Assembly (NCBI RefSeq): GCF_018613695.1
Contig: NZ_JAGGPR010000007.1
Span: forward strand, 1 to 64,000
DNA length: 64,000 nt
Reading direction: 5' to 3'
From: Arthrobacter sp. ISL-95
GTDB lineage: Bacteria; Actinomycetota; Actinomycetes; Actinomycetales; Micrococcaceae
Translations under genes and position numbers: made by a program
Notes under the pieces: generated by a model
What the model saw: the letters and a program-made list of their open reading frames with translations, nothing else
What the model was told of the DNA's origin: nothing
Databases searched by the model: none
Shown: positions 26,444 through 34,568 of the stretch, piece by piece
How positions within the stretch are numbered: position 1 is the stretch's first letter
How the letters are laid out: each line of letters starts with the position of its first letter

Positions 26444-26485
26444 AGACCGTTAAGGCCTAAAGTTGGCGGATTTGTCGTCGCGCCC

Positions 26486-26692
26486 TTAGCGGCTGGTGGC
26501 TCCTAGGTCTTCCAGAGCCCAGGTGAGGATCTTCAGGTCGAATGGGTGCAGGACCAGTGCTTCGTGCAGGTAGGCATCGAATTCGAGGGCCGGCGCGTTC
26601 CCGCCGTGGGCCCAGTACCTGATCCAGAGCCGATCAAGGGTTATGGCGCGTTGTTTTATGAGGTTGCGTGCTGTGTGCCGTGGGTCGTTCAT
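26486..26692 (-). CDS. Small hypothetical protein, 68 aa
   Basis: The peptide is MNDPRHTARNL followed by a Trp/Tyr-rich helical segment (LDRLWIRYWAHGGN) and a Leu-rich helix (HEALVLHPFDLKIL). It has no signal, membrane span or cysteines. GGGACA upstream is a modest ribosome binding site. It ends near a strong hairpin terminator, which supports a real transcription unit. Function unknown. Confidence 0.65.
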   Translation of the reverse strand: MNDPRHTARNLIKQRAITLDRLWIRYWAHGGNAPALEFDAYLHEALVLHPFDLKILTWALEDLGATSR

Positions 26693-27042
26693 GGTTGCTG
26701 TCCCGTTGTTGTCGGCGCCTCCTGGATCCCAAAATATCGATCAGGTTCCTTAGTTTTAAGTTACCTTCTGGTGATTTTTTTTCGCAAATAGGCCGGGATT
26801 TTGTTTCGCTCCATGAGCTTCGAAATAGGTCCCCACCCCGGTAGGAGGCGCAGGCAGGCGTTGGGCTGGGCTTAGCTCAAGGGCAAGAGACCAAGTATCC
26901 GACCGGGCCATCGCAGGTGGGGTGGAGTTGGAGCGCCGTCCGCTAAAGGATCGATGCTTACGGGACGAGAAGCTGGGCCCTGCGGGAAGCTGTAAACGAC
27001 AAACCACGCCCAGTATGCTGCGACGCCGGTTAGTCTGCGGGT
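26693..27042. other. Intergenic region, nothing convincing
   Basis: This holds an AT-richer stretch near 26750-26790 (possible promoter of the minus-strand 68-aa gene) and the upstream region of the small membrane protein at 27043. I see no coding pattern or strong repeat. Confidence 0.4.
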
Positions 27043-27174
27043 ATGAAACCTCGCGGGACGCTTATCGCGGCTCTTGTGCTGGTGGTCATTGTGGTTGCCT
27101 TAATTGTGGCTTGGGCAAGTTTCGGTGATCGCCCAGGCCCCATGAGCTCTACGGCGCTCAGCAGCGTCCGGTGA
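27043..27174 (+). CDS. Small single-span membrane protein, 43 aa (copy 2)
   Basis: It begins MKPRGTLIAALVLVV with a single membrane helix (residues 6-24), then AWASFGDRPGPMSSTALSSVR and TGA. It is the paralogue of the minus-strand gene at 23638-23766, with the same helix and the same AWASFGDRP motif. The stop overlaps a GTG (GTGA at 27171-27174) that could couple it to a short downstream frame. No enzymatic signature; probably a membrane-associated regulator or toxin-like peptide, but this is unproven. Confidence 0.68.
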   Translation: MKPRGTLIAALVLVVIVVALIVAWASFGDRPGPMSSTALSSVR

Positions 27175-27359
27175 CCGATCCCTCACCGGACATCTGCGAT
27201 ACGGGGCGAATCGACACCGCGCCCCCGGAGCTCTCGGGCACGGAACATACCAGAATATTTTGTCACTGGGCAATGTTGACGCACTTCTTCGCGGATGATC
27301 ACGAGTGTGTGCCAAGCCAGCCGTCAGCTTGGATAGGAAAACAAGTTCGGGCAATCTGA
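27171..27359 (+). CDS. Possible small protein coupled to the membrane peptide, 62 aa
   Basis: GTG 27171 overlaps the preceding stop by four bases. The frame encodes DPSPDICDTGRID and later a Cys/His/Trp mixture (RIFCHWAMLTHFFADDHECV), with no signal or membrane segment. There is no homologue in the window, and no equivalent follows copy 1 of the membrane peptide. It could equally be a chance frame. Confidence 0.3.
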   Translation: MTDPSPDICDTGRIDTAPPELSGTEHTRIFCHWAMLTHFFADDHECVPSQPSAWIGKQVRAI

Positions 27360-27514
27360 CCATGCACCAGCACTAGACCAAGATGTCGCGAGTACTGACT
27401 TGAAGCTGGCCACACACATAGTCTTTGACGTTTGCTCTGTGGTGCTGCTCGTTCGGGGCACGATTTTGATCGCGTGGTGTCGCGCCTGCACGCGTTAGCC
27501 GATTGCCCGGAGGC

Positions 27515-27748
27515 CTATTCCTTTTCTTGGTTTCTTACTTGGTCCGCGCGTTGCCGCAGCACCTGTCGATCGTCCCAGAACCGGGCACCCAGGAAGGCAC
27601 CTCCGCCAGCTCCTATCAGGGCCGTTACAGCCAGCACCACCGGACTCGGACTTTCCATCCCGAGAGCCAGGAAGACTACCCAAGCTGCGGGCACCGCAGC
27701 AACTACAATTCCAGCCGCAAAAAGGAATACAAACATCGACTTCTTCAT
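27515..27748 (-). CDS. Small two-span membrane protein, 77 aa
   Basis: The sequence MKKSMFVFLFAAGIVVAAVP opens a first membrane helix (about 5-31). A short loop and a second helix (about 37-58, VVLAVTALIGAGGGAFLGA) follow. It ends in a charged cytoplasmic coil (DDRQVLRQRADQVRNQ). It starts 30 bp after the broken lipoprotein gene on the same strand and is probably in its operon. Function unknown. Confidence 0.7.
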   Translation of the reverse strand: MKKSMFVFLFAAGIVVAAVPAAWVVFLALGMESPSPVVLAVTALIGAGGGAFLGARFWDDRQVLRQRADQVRNQEKE

Positions 27749-27778
27749 GGTGGTTCTCCGTATATACCGCGTTGGTCG

Positions 27779-28510
27779 CTATTTGATGAGGGCTGCGGCT
27801 TGGTCCAGCATGGACTCGAGCTTGGCAAGATCAGCGTACGGAACAGCGGTTCCATATGACCGGCCAATAAGGATGACGCCACGTTTCGCAGCAGTAAGCA
27901 TCAGCTGTTCCTGCGAACCCTCCCCCGGGACAATGGCTGATGTCTTATAGGCCACCGCCCCTTCAGTCATGGCGGAAGTCGTCATGCTCGTGGTGCTTGC
28001 CTCGATACTGTGCCCCCGGACCGTCACCTGCATGGATTCACAAGAATCTACATTGGTGGACTTGCCAGTCAATATCGCCTCTACCTTGTCCTCGGGCAGA
28101 CCGGAGACCACAGTCAGTGACACACTTGCCTGTTCGTTCGAACCTGCCGACATGCCCATGTTGACGGTCGCTCCGGTCTCCAACATCTCGCTACCCTCAA
28201 CTGCGAACCCCGCGCAGGCGGCCGGCTCTACGGTGCTGTTGGTTACGGCTTCTTTCGCCAGTTTGAGGGTGTCTTCCAGCAGATCGTCTGGCATCGGCAA
28301 AAGGGGCGCGTCATTAGAGTCCCGAACGTCTCTAAGAATCTTCTCGAGGTCTGCTCATGTGTACGTCTTGGGTGGGTCCCCTGCGGCCGTTACTGACTCA
28401 GGCCCTGGCGAGGAAGTCGAATCAGTTGAAGTGCCTCCGTCACCACATGCGGTAAGGCCTGCAAGCAGGAATGCGGACATGACGAAGCCACACAGAGTGT
28501 TCTTTTTCAT
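27779..28510 (-). pseudogene. Lipoprotein paralogue interrupted by an in-frame TGA
   Basis: The 5' part (ATG 28510) encodes MKKNTLCGFV, a hydrophobic segment and a lipobox LTAC (Cys22), then an Asp/Ser/Thr linker to PPKTYT. TGA follows at 28355-28357, and the same frame continues with ADLEKILRDVRDSNDAP and a domain ending LDQAAALIK at 27779. The layout matches the intact lipoprotein at 28908-29630 (QYTNDELVELVK corresponds to TYT*ADLEKIL; both end QAAALIK). As no frame change is involved, a nonsense mutation is the simplest reading. Confidence 0.8.
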
Positions 28511-28862
28511 TTGTTTCCCAAAGACTTTCAAGTGATCTGCCGACGCGCGTGAGCCGCTCAAGAATACAGCTAGAAGCGAGACGAAGTGCCTCCTCGATTC
28601 CCAGCAGCTATCGGCAGGGTGAGTTCCTCGGGGTGCAGGGACCCTCGCCTCAGGGCAGCAAGCGCCCCTTGCCCCACCCTGACAGACCTGCCCGTAAGCC
28701 GTGCTCCCAACGTTCTGAGGCATGCAATTTTCACATGCCGCCCCCTACGCTGCTCCGCTCGGGAACCGCTGATTCCGTTCAAGACTCATGAAAGTCGGGG
28801 CAGTTTCTGGGCTGGCCGGTCTGCAGTTCCAATCGTGGGCCGTTTCGGCATGCAGACAGCAA

Positions 28863-28891
28863 GGGCCGCGACCCCGTGGGGGTCACGGCCC
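28863..28891 (-). terminator. Terminator of the intact lipoprotein gene
   Basis: GGGCCGCGACCCC (28863-28875) pairs with GGGGTCACGGCCC (28879-28891) with one G-U or A-C position, loop of three. It lies 17 bp after the lipoprotein stop codon. The rest of 28511-28862 shows no supported gene. Confidence 0.65.
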
Positions 28892-28907
28892 GGAGCTTGC
28901 GGGACTG

Positions 28908-29630
28908 CTATTTGATCAGTGCTGCGGCCTGTTCCATGAGTTCGCTGGCGGTGGCAACGCCGTTGGCTTCAGCGCCCTTGCCGGATGCCGTAGCGGAAAT
29001 CAGCACCCCGTCCTTGATGGCGTAGGCCATATAGGTGGTTTGTGCGGAGCCGCTGGCTGTGGACATGTCGGTCTTGTAGGCCACAGTTCCGGGGACCGTG
29101 CTGATGCCGTCGAACTTTGCAGTGGAGACGTTCATCGATTGGCCAGACATGGAGAGCGTCATCTTCGCGCACTTCTCGGCCTGGGCGCCGCTCTTGTCGA
29201 TGCTGTCCTGGAGCTTCTGCTTATCGAGCCCGGAAGTCAGGGTCACCATTGTCATGACCCCAGATTCAGAGTCCAGATCTGCGCCGGCCGCCGTGGTTGA
29301 ACCGGCGAGGGTCTCACTGCCGCCCAGCGTAGCAAGGTCCTTGCACTCAGCAGGTTCAACCGTGAACATGCTTAGGAGTGCTTTCATGGGATTCTCTTGG
29401 GCGAGTTCCTCGCTGGAGGCAATGGTCAATTCCTTGCCGGACTTGGGCTTGATCTGCTTGACCAGTTCAACGAGCTCGTCGTTGGTGTACTGCTTGGCGA
29501 CGGTGGGCGTAGGCGACGCCGTAGCCTCAGACGAAGCTGTATCAGTGGAACCCGTTGACCCACCGCATCCCGACAGTGCCATTACTACCAGCGCCGACAT
29601 TCCAACGCTCTGCAGCGCAAACTTCTTCAC
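28908..29630 (-). CDS. Secreted lipoprotein of unknown function, 240 aa
   Basis: The start is set at GTG 29630, which follows GGGGGAACA; an ATG five codons upstream would overlap that site. The signal peptide ends in the lipobox LSGC (Cys22), then a Ser/Thr/Ala-rich linker (about 23-50) and a globular domain (about 55-240) with two cysteines (AECKD and EKCAK) that may pair. The architecture recalls actinobacterial LppX/PknH-sensor-like or 'DUF' lipoproteins, but I cannot assign it. The neighbouring paralogue on the same strand is broken by a TGA. Confidence 0.8.
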   Translation of the reverse strand: MKKFALQSVGMSALVVMALSGCGGSTGSTDTASSEATASPTPTVAKQYTNDELVELVKQIKPKSGKELTIASSEELAQENPMKALLSMFTVEPAECKDLATLGGSETLAGSTTAAGADLDSESGVMTMVTLTSGLDKQKLQDSIDKSGAQAEKCAKMTLSMSGQSMNVSTAKFDGISTVPGTVAYKTDMSTASGSAQTTYMAYAIKDGVLISATASGKGAEANGVATASELMEQAAALIK

Positions 29631-29645
29631 TTCTGTTCCCCCCAT

Positions 29646-29982
29646 TGGGTTTACTTTTTACAGCCGGGCGGTTCCCAGCTGAGATAACACTATCTGTCGT
29701 TAAGGTGTGGGTCCGTTAGTCCCTGAACTGGGGAGGAAACGGCCAGGTCAGGCATCAACGCCGACCGTGACCCACACCCTCCATTGAAGTACCAGAAACA
29801 ACACACAACCCATGCGCAGCTTGATGAAACAGCCAGCCACTACATTCGGAAAACCAAAGAGGGGAGCCTGTGGCATGTCAGCTAGAACTGGGAAAACGAG
29901 AATCCGCGTCCGGTGAGGGATCCTCGAAGGAACAATGCTTCAAGACTGGGACGCACAATGGTTACGAGTAGTCGACGGATTC
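29646..29982. other. Intergenic region, nothing convincing
   Basis: This 337-bp gap carries the promoter region of the lipoprotein gene on the minus strand (AT-rich around 29651-29700). I see no gene, strong repeat or RNA-like structure in the remainder. Confidence 0.4.
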
Positions 29983-30504
29983 CTAGATGCTTCGAGGCAG
30001 CGCCCACTGTTGCCCTGCATCATGCGCTGCCTCGAGAAATTGCTCGAGTGTCAGCATGAAGTCCGGCTCGGTGCCCCAGCCGCCCTCGAATCCGTCGTAA
30101 AGATCATCGAGCATCACGATGTCCTGCATGAGCGATGGTCCCTCGTGGCCGATAACAGAGTGAGCCCAGGCCGTAAACTCCCGAATCGGAAGTTCACCGT
30201 GAATCACTTGCTGGGCAAAGTAGCGTGCTGAAATCAGGAGTGCGTCGTCCTTAGTCATTTCGGATGTCGGGAGGTCCAGACTTTTCAGAGACGCGTCAAT
30301 CAGTGCGCCGAGTTCGAAAACGTTTGCGTTCACGGGACTGCCGGCGAGCTCACGGATTGGTTCGGTGTCAATTCCTTCGACGAGGGCTTGAGTCGCAGCC
30401 GAGATCGCTGTTGGTGCTGCATTTTGCCGGCTGAGCCACAACGCGCGGGCAGCGATCAAATCGAGGGCCGCCGGGGTGGCCCCGCCTGAGAATTTAGAGC
30501 GCAT
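29983..30504 (-). CDS. Hypothetical protein, 173 aa
   Basis: This is a soluble, mostly helical protein with no cysteines, signal or membrane span. It carries a Trp-containing loop (REFTAWAHSVIGHEG) and an acidic stretch (MLDDLYDGFEGGWG). It is a single gene between the lipoprotein and the resolvase. Not recognised; its even codon use supports a genuine gene. Confidence 0.65.
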   Translation of the reverse strand: MRSKFSGGATPAALDLIAARALWLSRQNAAPTAISAATQALVEGIDTEPIRELAGSPVNANVFELGALIDASLKSLDLPTSEMTKDDALLISARYFAQQVIHGELPIREFTAWAHSVIGHEGPSLMQDIVMLDDLYDGFEGGWGTEPDFMLTLEQFLEAAHDAGQQWALPRSI

Positions 30505-30623
30505 ATCGCCAGCATATGCGCCCGGCTCAGGTCGGATGCATACCTGGCGAGTCGGGGACGTGGACCGTCCGGTAAAGGATCCTCTTGCGCGCAGCCCCGT
30601 GCGCCAAATTGCGCTGTGAAACC

Positions 30624-30662
30624 ACCGCCATTTATCTGTGACTGTTGGCGGTAAATGGCGGT
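30624..30662. terminator. Perfect hairpin with T run
   Basis: ACCGCCATTTA (30624-30634) and TAAATGGCGGT (30652-30662) are exact inverted repeats followed on the plus strand by CTTTTTTC. It lies 28 bp beyond the resolvase stop on the opposite strand. It may terminate read-through, or be a recombinase-associated palindrome, since flanking words GCGCCAAATT and GGCGCTAAAT are also related. Confidence 0.6.
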
Positions 30663-30689
30663 CTTTTTTCGGCGCTAAATGTCGCCCTG

Positions 30690-31271
30690 CTAGTCGGCAA
30701 GCGCTCGTGACCGCCTGTAGAACGTCGCTCGGGACATACCGAGATCGCGGGCTACCTGCGCCGCGGGCTCGCCACCTTTGACCAGGCGGACAGCGCTTCT
30801 GATCTGGCTATCAGTGACCCGGCGGGGCCGGCCGCCAAGGTCCTTGCCAGCTTCTCTTCGTTTGATTATGGAATCCGTAACACGTTCGCGTTTGATCTCG
30901 TGTTCCATCTGCGCAAGGGCGGCCATGATCGTGAACAACATAGAGCCCATCGGTGTTGCGGTGTCGACGTCGCCTCCGCCCAGGTTCAGGACGCGGAGGC
31001 CGGCGCCCCTGCTGCGGAGTTCATCGGCGAAGGCGAGCATGTTTTGGGTGGATCGCCCGAGGCGGTCCAAAGTCGTGATGACGAGGGTGTCACCCTCGAT
31101 GAGTGCGTCGAGTGCTTTATCGAACTGTGGTCGTGAAGCACGTGCTCCGGAGACTCCGTCGTCGATGTAGAGGTCATCGCGTCGAACGCCGGCGGCCAGT
31201 AGATCCGCCCGCTGCCGGTCGGTGGACTGCTGCCGTGTTGAAACTCGTGCATAGCCAATAAGTTTAGACAT
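30690..31271 (-). CDS. Serine recombinase (resolvase/invertase family), 193 aa
   Basis: It starts MSKLIGYARVSTRQQ; Ser11 is the nucleophile. The catalytic domain includes GDTLVITTLDRLGRST and MAALAQMEHEIKRERV. The C-terminal HTH is PAAQVARDLGMSRATFYRRS. An upstream start at 31283 is less likely because SKLIGYARVS is the usual N-terminus. It is not closely related to the resolvase at 24060-24632. The inverted repeat at 31288-31348, just upstream, is a probable target. Confidence 0.93.
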   Translation of the reverse strand: MSKLIGYARVSTRQQSTDRQRADLLAAGVRRDDLYIDDGVSGARASRPQFDKALDALIEGDTLVITTLDRLGRSTQNMLAFADELRSRGAGLRVLNLGGGDVDTATPMGSMLFTIMAALAQMEHEIKRERVTDSIIKRREAGKDLGGRPRRVTDSQIRSAVRLVKGGEPAAQVARDLGMSRATFYRRSRALAD

Positions 31272-31287
31272 GCAGGCCTCCAATGTG

Positions 31288-31348
31288 TCTCATAACTAAC
31301 GATTAGTACCCCGATTCAAGCAGACGGTTTCGAGACATAGTTATGAGA
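31288..31348. repeat. Inverted repeat upstream of the resolvase, candidate res/crossover site
   Basis: TCTCATAACTA (31288-31298) and TAGTTATGAGA (31338-31348) are perfect inverted repeats 39 bp apart, immediately upstream of the resolvase gene. Size and position suit resolvase-binding half-sites or the edge of an inserted element. Confidence 0.6.
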
Positions 31349-31521
31349 ATCGCCGGATGCAGAGAAGGTCGCAAGATTTCACCGTAATCAGGATCCGGCA
31401 GGACATAGTCGGTGAGACGTCTCGTATCCCAAGGGTTGTGATGCGGCCCCTTGAAGAGTTGGCCTGTTCTGTGCAACGAGAAGACCCAGCTCATTATTGG
31501 CTTGTGAGTCACGAGCTGCAG

Positions 31522-31923
31522 TTAGCGGCCCTTGTACTCGTCGTCGGTGATGTGCTCGCCCCAGGTGGTGGTTTTGGACGGGTCCTGTCCGTTTTGGAGC
31601 ATGGCGACGTGTTCCATAAAGCAGCCGGGGGCGGCGGCGTGCCAGTGCTCTTCGCCGGGTGGAGTGTAAAGCGTCTGGCCAGGGTGGACTTCGATGATCT
31701 TTCCGTCCCGGGTACCGAAACGGCCGACGCCTTGGGTCACGCGAAGGTACTGGCCGTGCTGGTGGGAGTGCCAGGCAGTTCGTGCTCCGGGGGCGAAACG
31801 GACCGTGGCGACGACCATGGTCTGGTCATCCTCGTGGGGTAGAGCGATCGGGTCAAGCCACACGTCCCCGGCAAACTGGGCCGGCGGGTTCTTGGTGGTC
31901 GGCACTAGGGGTTCGATGTTCAT
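31522..31923 (-). CDS. Cupin-domain protein, 133 aa
   Basis: This is a single beta-barrel cupin. Motif 1 is TAWHSHQHGQYLRVTQG with two metal-ligand His residues and a Gln in place of the usual Glu region; motif 2 is HPGQTLYTPPGEEHWHAA. Such small cupins accompany carboxymuconolactone-decarboxylase and SDR genes, as here, and resemble the (R)-mandelonitrile-lyase-like cupins. ATG 31923 follows AGGTAGGAAAAA; an upstream extension to 31968 is unlikely. It is downstream of tetR on the same strand and may be co-regulated. Confidence 0.87.
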   Translation of the reverse strand: MNIEPLVPTTKNPPAQFAGDVWLDPIALPHEDDQTMVVATVRFAPGARTAWHSHQHGQYLRVTQGVGRFGTRDGKIIEVHPGQTLYTPPGEEHWHAAAPGCFMEHVAMLQNGQDPSKTTTWGEHITDDEYKGR

Positions 31924-31971
31924 GTTTTTCCTACCTGTTGTGTGTAAAGGCATTCTTGGCGACGCCATGAA

Positions 31972-32035
31972 TCACATGCCCTTGGACCAGTCGGCGTAGA
32001 GCGGGACGTGGGTGATGGTTTCGATGAATTTTCGT
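31972..32035 (-). pseudogene. Possible 3' remnant of a CMD/AhpD-like gene
   Basis: One minus-strand frame reads FIETITHVPLYADWSKGM then stop, which resembles the end of carboxymuconolactone-decarboxylase-like proteins (compare LIEALTHVAFYAGWPYGM in the gene at 37666). Only about 20 codons are recognisable, so this is tentative. Confidence 0.35.
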
Positions 32036-32070
32036 GGGTGACGGCATGGTGTCGGCCCGTGGGGAAGAGC

Positions 32071-32781
32071 TTACGGCCCCCCGTTGGCGTTGCTTCCCAT
32101 CGCGTGTGAGGTGTCCGCGGTGATGGGGGCGCTGAGGAGTGCGTGGAGTTGTGTTGTGGTGAGTGCCCGCACGGGGAGTAGTGCGGTGTCGTCGCGTTGA
32201 GGGATCAGGCCGTCGAGCATCACCCAGAGGTAGCGGCGGTACAGGTCGGGGGCATCGCTTCGTTCTTCGATTTCGGGTCCGTCCTGCACGACGTTACTGA
32301 TGCCGATGCAGGCTATCTGAAGAAAGATCAAGTCGGTCCCGGTAGCGTCGGGGCGCAGTACTCCGGCGTCACATGCACGTTCTGCCACGCGATTGACGAG
32401 GGGTGCGAGCCGGTTGCGGCTGTGGTCGTGCATTTCCGGCCGCACACGACGTCCGGTAAGTAGTTCAGCCATCCCGCGGTCCCTCACATGCAGAGCGAGC
32501 GACTTCTCCAAATAGTGCACCAAGGCGTCCCACGGATCGTCCATGGCAAGAGACTCATTCAGGATTGCCTCAAGTTCGCTGTCCTGCAGACAGCGAATCG
32601 CGTCGATGAGGTCTTCCTTGTTGGCAAATCGGCGGTAGGCGGTTCCCACCCCGACGCCGGCGTGATGGGCGACATCGTTCAGGGTCGCGTCAAGGCCGCG
32701 CTGGGCGAAGACCTCCCGCCCCGCTTCCAATAATCGTGCGCGATTCCGAGCGGCATCCTTGCGCAACTTTACTTCTGTCAT
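32071..32781 (-). CDS. TetR-family transcriptional regulator, 236 aa
   Basis: The N-terminal HTH is typical (ARLLEAGREVFAQRG, then LNDVAHHAGVGVGTAYRRF, residues 16-53). The C-terminal helical ligand-binding domain spans about 65-215. GGGAG precedes ATG 32781. It is divergent from the SnoaL/AKR/MFS/SDR island and is the likely repressor of it. A long palindrome at 32792-32829, next to its start, is the probable operator. The ligand may be an electrophile or xenobiotic handled by the island (inference). Confidence 0.92.
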   Translation of the reverse strand: MTEVKLRKDAARNRARLLEAGREVFAQRGLDATLNDVAHHAGVGVGTAYRRFANKEDLIDAIRCLQDSELEAILNESLAMDDPWDALVHYLEKSLALHVRDRGMAELLTGRRVRPEMHDHSRNRLAPLVNRVAERACDAGVLRPDATGTDLIFLQIACIGISNVVQDGPEIEERSDAPDLYRRYLWVMLDGLIPQRDDTALLPVRALTTTQLHALLSAPITADTSHAMGSNANGGP

Positions 32782-32791
32782 GTCTCCCAGC

Positions 32792-32829
32792 TTATCAAAG
32801 CGGTTGCGGCGTATCCGCTTCTGTGATAA
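32792..32829. promoter_or_regulatory. Probable TetR operator and divergent promoter
   Basis: TTATCA-AAGCGG (32792-32803) is mirrored by CCGCTT (32815-32820) and TGATAA (32824-32829). A further TATCCGCTT half-site recurs at 32851-32859 near a TATAT element. The repeats lie between divergent tetR and the redox genes and include a -10-like GATAAT at 32825-32830. Confidence 0.65.
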
Positions 32830-33031
32830 TTTCTTTATATGGATGCGAGCTATCCGCTTTGAATATCCGGGTTTAGGCTGTCGGGCAGCCCAGCTCGCCC
32901 TGAACTCCGATATTCAGCCCAGTCTCTTCCGAGCCTTCTGGGGGCTTTGAATCCGAACATTTTGCGGTACCAGCGCTCCGCCGCCTGGCGGGAACATGCG
33001 GCCGCACTGCCGACTAGAAGTGAAGGAAAAC

Positions 33032-33493
33032 ATGCTGACATCTGAGCAGCGTCGCGATGCCGAGTCTGCGATTACACGCTTGATCTACACCTACTGCCAT
33101 CGTTTGGATGGCGCCGACTTGGCCGGCGCTGCCGCGCTGTTCGAGAAGGCCCGCTGGCAACTCTCACCCGAGGTGGTTTGTCAGGGCGCTGAGGAGCATC
33201 TGGCGGCCCTGCAGGTCATCCGAGTCTACGGTGACAGGCTCGGCACCAGGCATGTGGTGAGCAATTTGCTTATCGACGTTGCGGAGGACGGCGAAACCGC
33301 TAAGAGCGTCTCGTATGTGGATTCGATCCAGGTAACGAAAGACTTCCCCCTGCAGCTCATATTCCAGGGGCGTTACCTCGACTCGTTCGTCTTTGAAGAC
33401 GGAGCCTGGCGATTCCAAGAGCGTGTTGTTGACGCTGACGGCGTCGGCGACATGAGCGCCCACCACAAGCCCGTCCCGGGTGCCACGGCGTAA
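33032..33493 (+). CDS. SnoaL-like (NTF2-fold) protein, 153 aa
   Basis: The N-terminal helix AESAITRLIYTYCHRLDGADLAGAAALF followed by a curved sheet is the SnoaL_4/NTF2-like pattern. This fold is used by polyketide cyclases, dehydratases and small-molecule binders. ATG 33032 follows GAAGGAAAA; an in-frame ATG 12 codons earlier lacks a good ribosome binding site. It is the first gene of the island transcribed away from tetR, 103 bp before the aldo/keto reductase gene. Confidence 0.85.
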   Translation: MLTSEQRRDAESAITRLIYTYCHRLDGADLAGAAALFEKARWQLSPEVVCQGAEEHLAALQVIRVYGDRLGTRHVVSNLLIDVAEDGETAKSVSYVDSIQVTKDFPLQLIFQGRYLDSFVFEDGAWRFQERVVDADGVGDMSAHHKPVPGATA

Positions 33494-33596
33494 CCCTTTC
33501 AGTGCGGCGAGCCGCCCGCCTTCCGATGGTTGCCCCCACTGGACACGCAATGGTGTGCGCGATTTTCACGTTGAACCGAAGATGGAAAGAGAAGAG

Positions 33597-34469
33597 ATGT
33601 CCTCGACAGTTACTTTCAATAATGGTGTCACCATGCCCGCGATCGGTCTTGGAGTATTTCAGGCTGCCCCCGAGGAGACGGTCACGGCTGTGCAGACGGC
33701 GCTGGAACTCGGGTACCGGCACATCGACACTGCCGCAGCTTATTTGAATGAGCGGGAGGTGGGGGAGGGCCTGCGCCGCTCTGGAGTACCTCGGGATGAG
33801 GTGTTCATCGAAACCAAGGTGTGGATCACCGACTATGGGTATGAAGAGACGCTCCACGCGTTTGAGAAGAGCACCAAGAAGCTCGGTGTCGAGCAGCTGG
33901 ATTTGCTGCTCTTGCACCAGCCGTTGACCGCGAAGTTCGACCGGACGATCAAGGCCTATAAGGCGCTGGAAAAGCTTTTGGCTGACGGTGCGGTCCGCGC
34001 CATCGGCGTGAGCAACCTGGTCCCGGCCCGCCTCGATGCGCTGCTCGCTGAAACGGATATCGTGCCGGCGGTCAACCAGATCGAGCTGCACCCGTACAAC
34101 GTCCATGCCGAAATTCAGGCCAAAAACACCAAACACGGGATCCTCACCCAGGCGTGGTCCCCGATCGGTGGCATCCGCAGCTACAACGGGGCACCCACCA
34201 ACCCTTTGAACGACACCACGATCCGCGCCATCGGCGAGGTTTACGGCAAAACGAACGCCCAGGTCATGCTCCGCTGGCACATCCAGCAGGGCCGCTCGGC
34301 CATCCCGAAGTCCATCAACGCCGAACGCATCGCCCAGAATTTTGACGTTTTCGACTTTGAATTGACCAGCGACGAGCTGGCACGGATCGATTCCCTGGAC
34401 ACCGGGGACACCCTCGATATTGACAGCCTCGACCTCGAGGCTTCCGGCATCGTTATTGACGAAGCCTGA
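33597..34469 (+). CDS. Aldo/keto reductase (AKR5-like), 290 aa
   Basis: This is a TIM-barrel NADPH-dependent carbonyl reductase. The catalytic tetrad is visible: Asp44 and Tyr49 (HIDTAAAY), Lys74 (ETKVW), His107 (LLLHQP). The NADP-binding part (IPKSINAERIAQNF) is near residues 239-252. Similar proteins reduce 2,5-diketo-gluconate or methylglyoxal-type aldehydes. ATG 33597 follows AAGAGAAGAG. A strong terminator ends the unit at 34482-34518. Confidence 0.93.
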   Translation: MSSTVTFNNGVTMPAIGLGVFQAAPEETVTAVQTALELGYRHIDTAAAYLNEREVGEGLRRSGVPRDEVFIETKVWITDYGYEETLHAFEKSTKKLGVEQLDLLLLHQPLTAKFDRTIKAYKALEKLLADGAVRAIGVSNLVPARLDALLAETDIVPAVNQIELHPYNVHAEIQAKNTKHGILTQAWSPIGGIRSYNGAPTNPLNDTTIRAIGEVYGKTNAQVMLRWHIQQGRSAIPKSINAERIAQNFDVFDFELTSDELARIDSLDTGDTLDIDSLDLEASGIVIDEA

Positions 34470-34481
34470 GTATCACTGCAC

Positions 34482-34518
34482 ACCAGTCGGGCCGCATCTG
34501 TTCGGCGGCCCGACTGGT
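34482..34518 (+). terminator. Strong terminator after the aldo/keto reductase
   Basis: A perfect 14-bp stem, ACCAGTCGGGCCGC (34482-34495) with GCGGCCCGACTGGT (34505-34518), loop of nine, followed by CCTGTTT. Confidence 0.85.
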
Positions 34519-34568
34519 CCTGTTTCATCGATTAGACGCCCGGATACGGCGTCAGGAAGAAGGGCATC

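Noticed and set aside
28355..28357. TGA read as selenocysteine
   Set aside because: No SECIS-like hairpin is evident, the position is Asn in the paralogue, and no selenoprotein machinery is visible.
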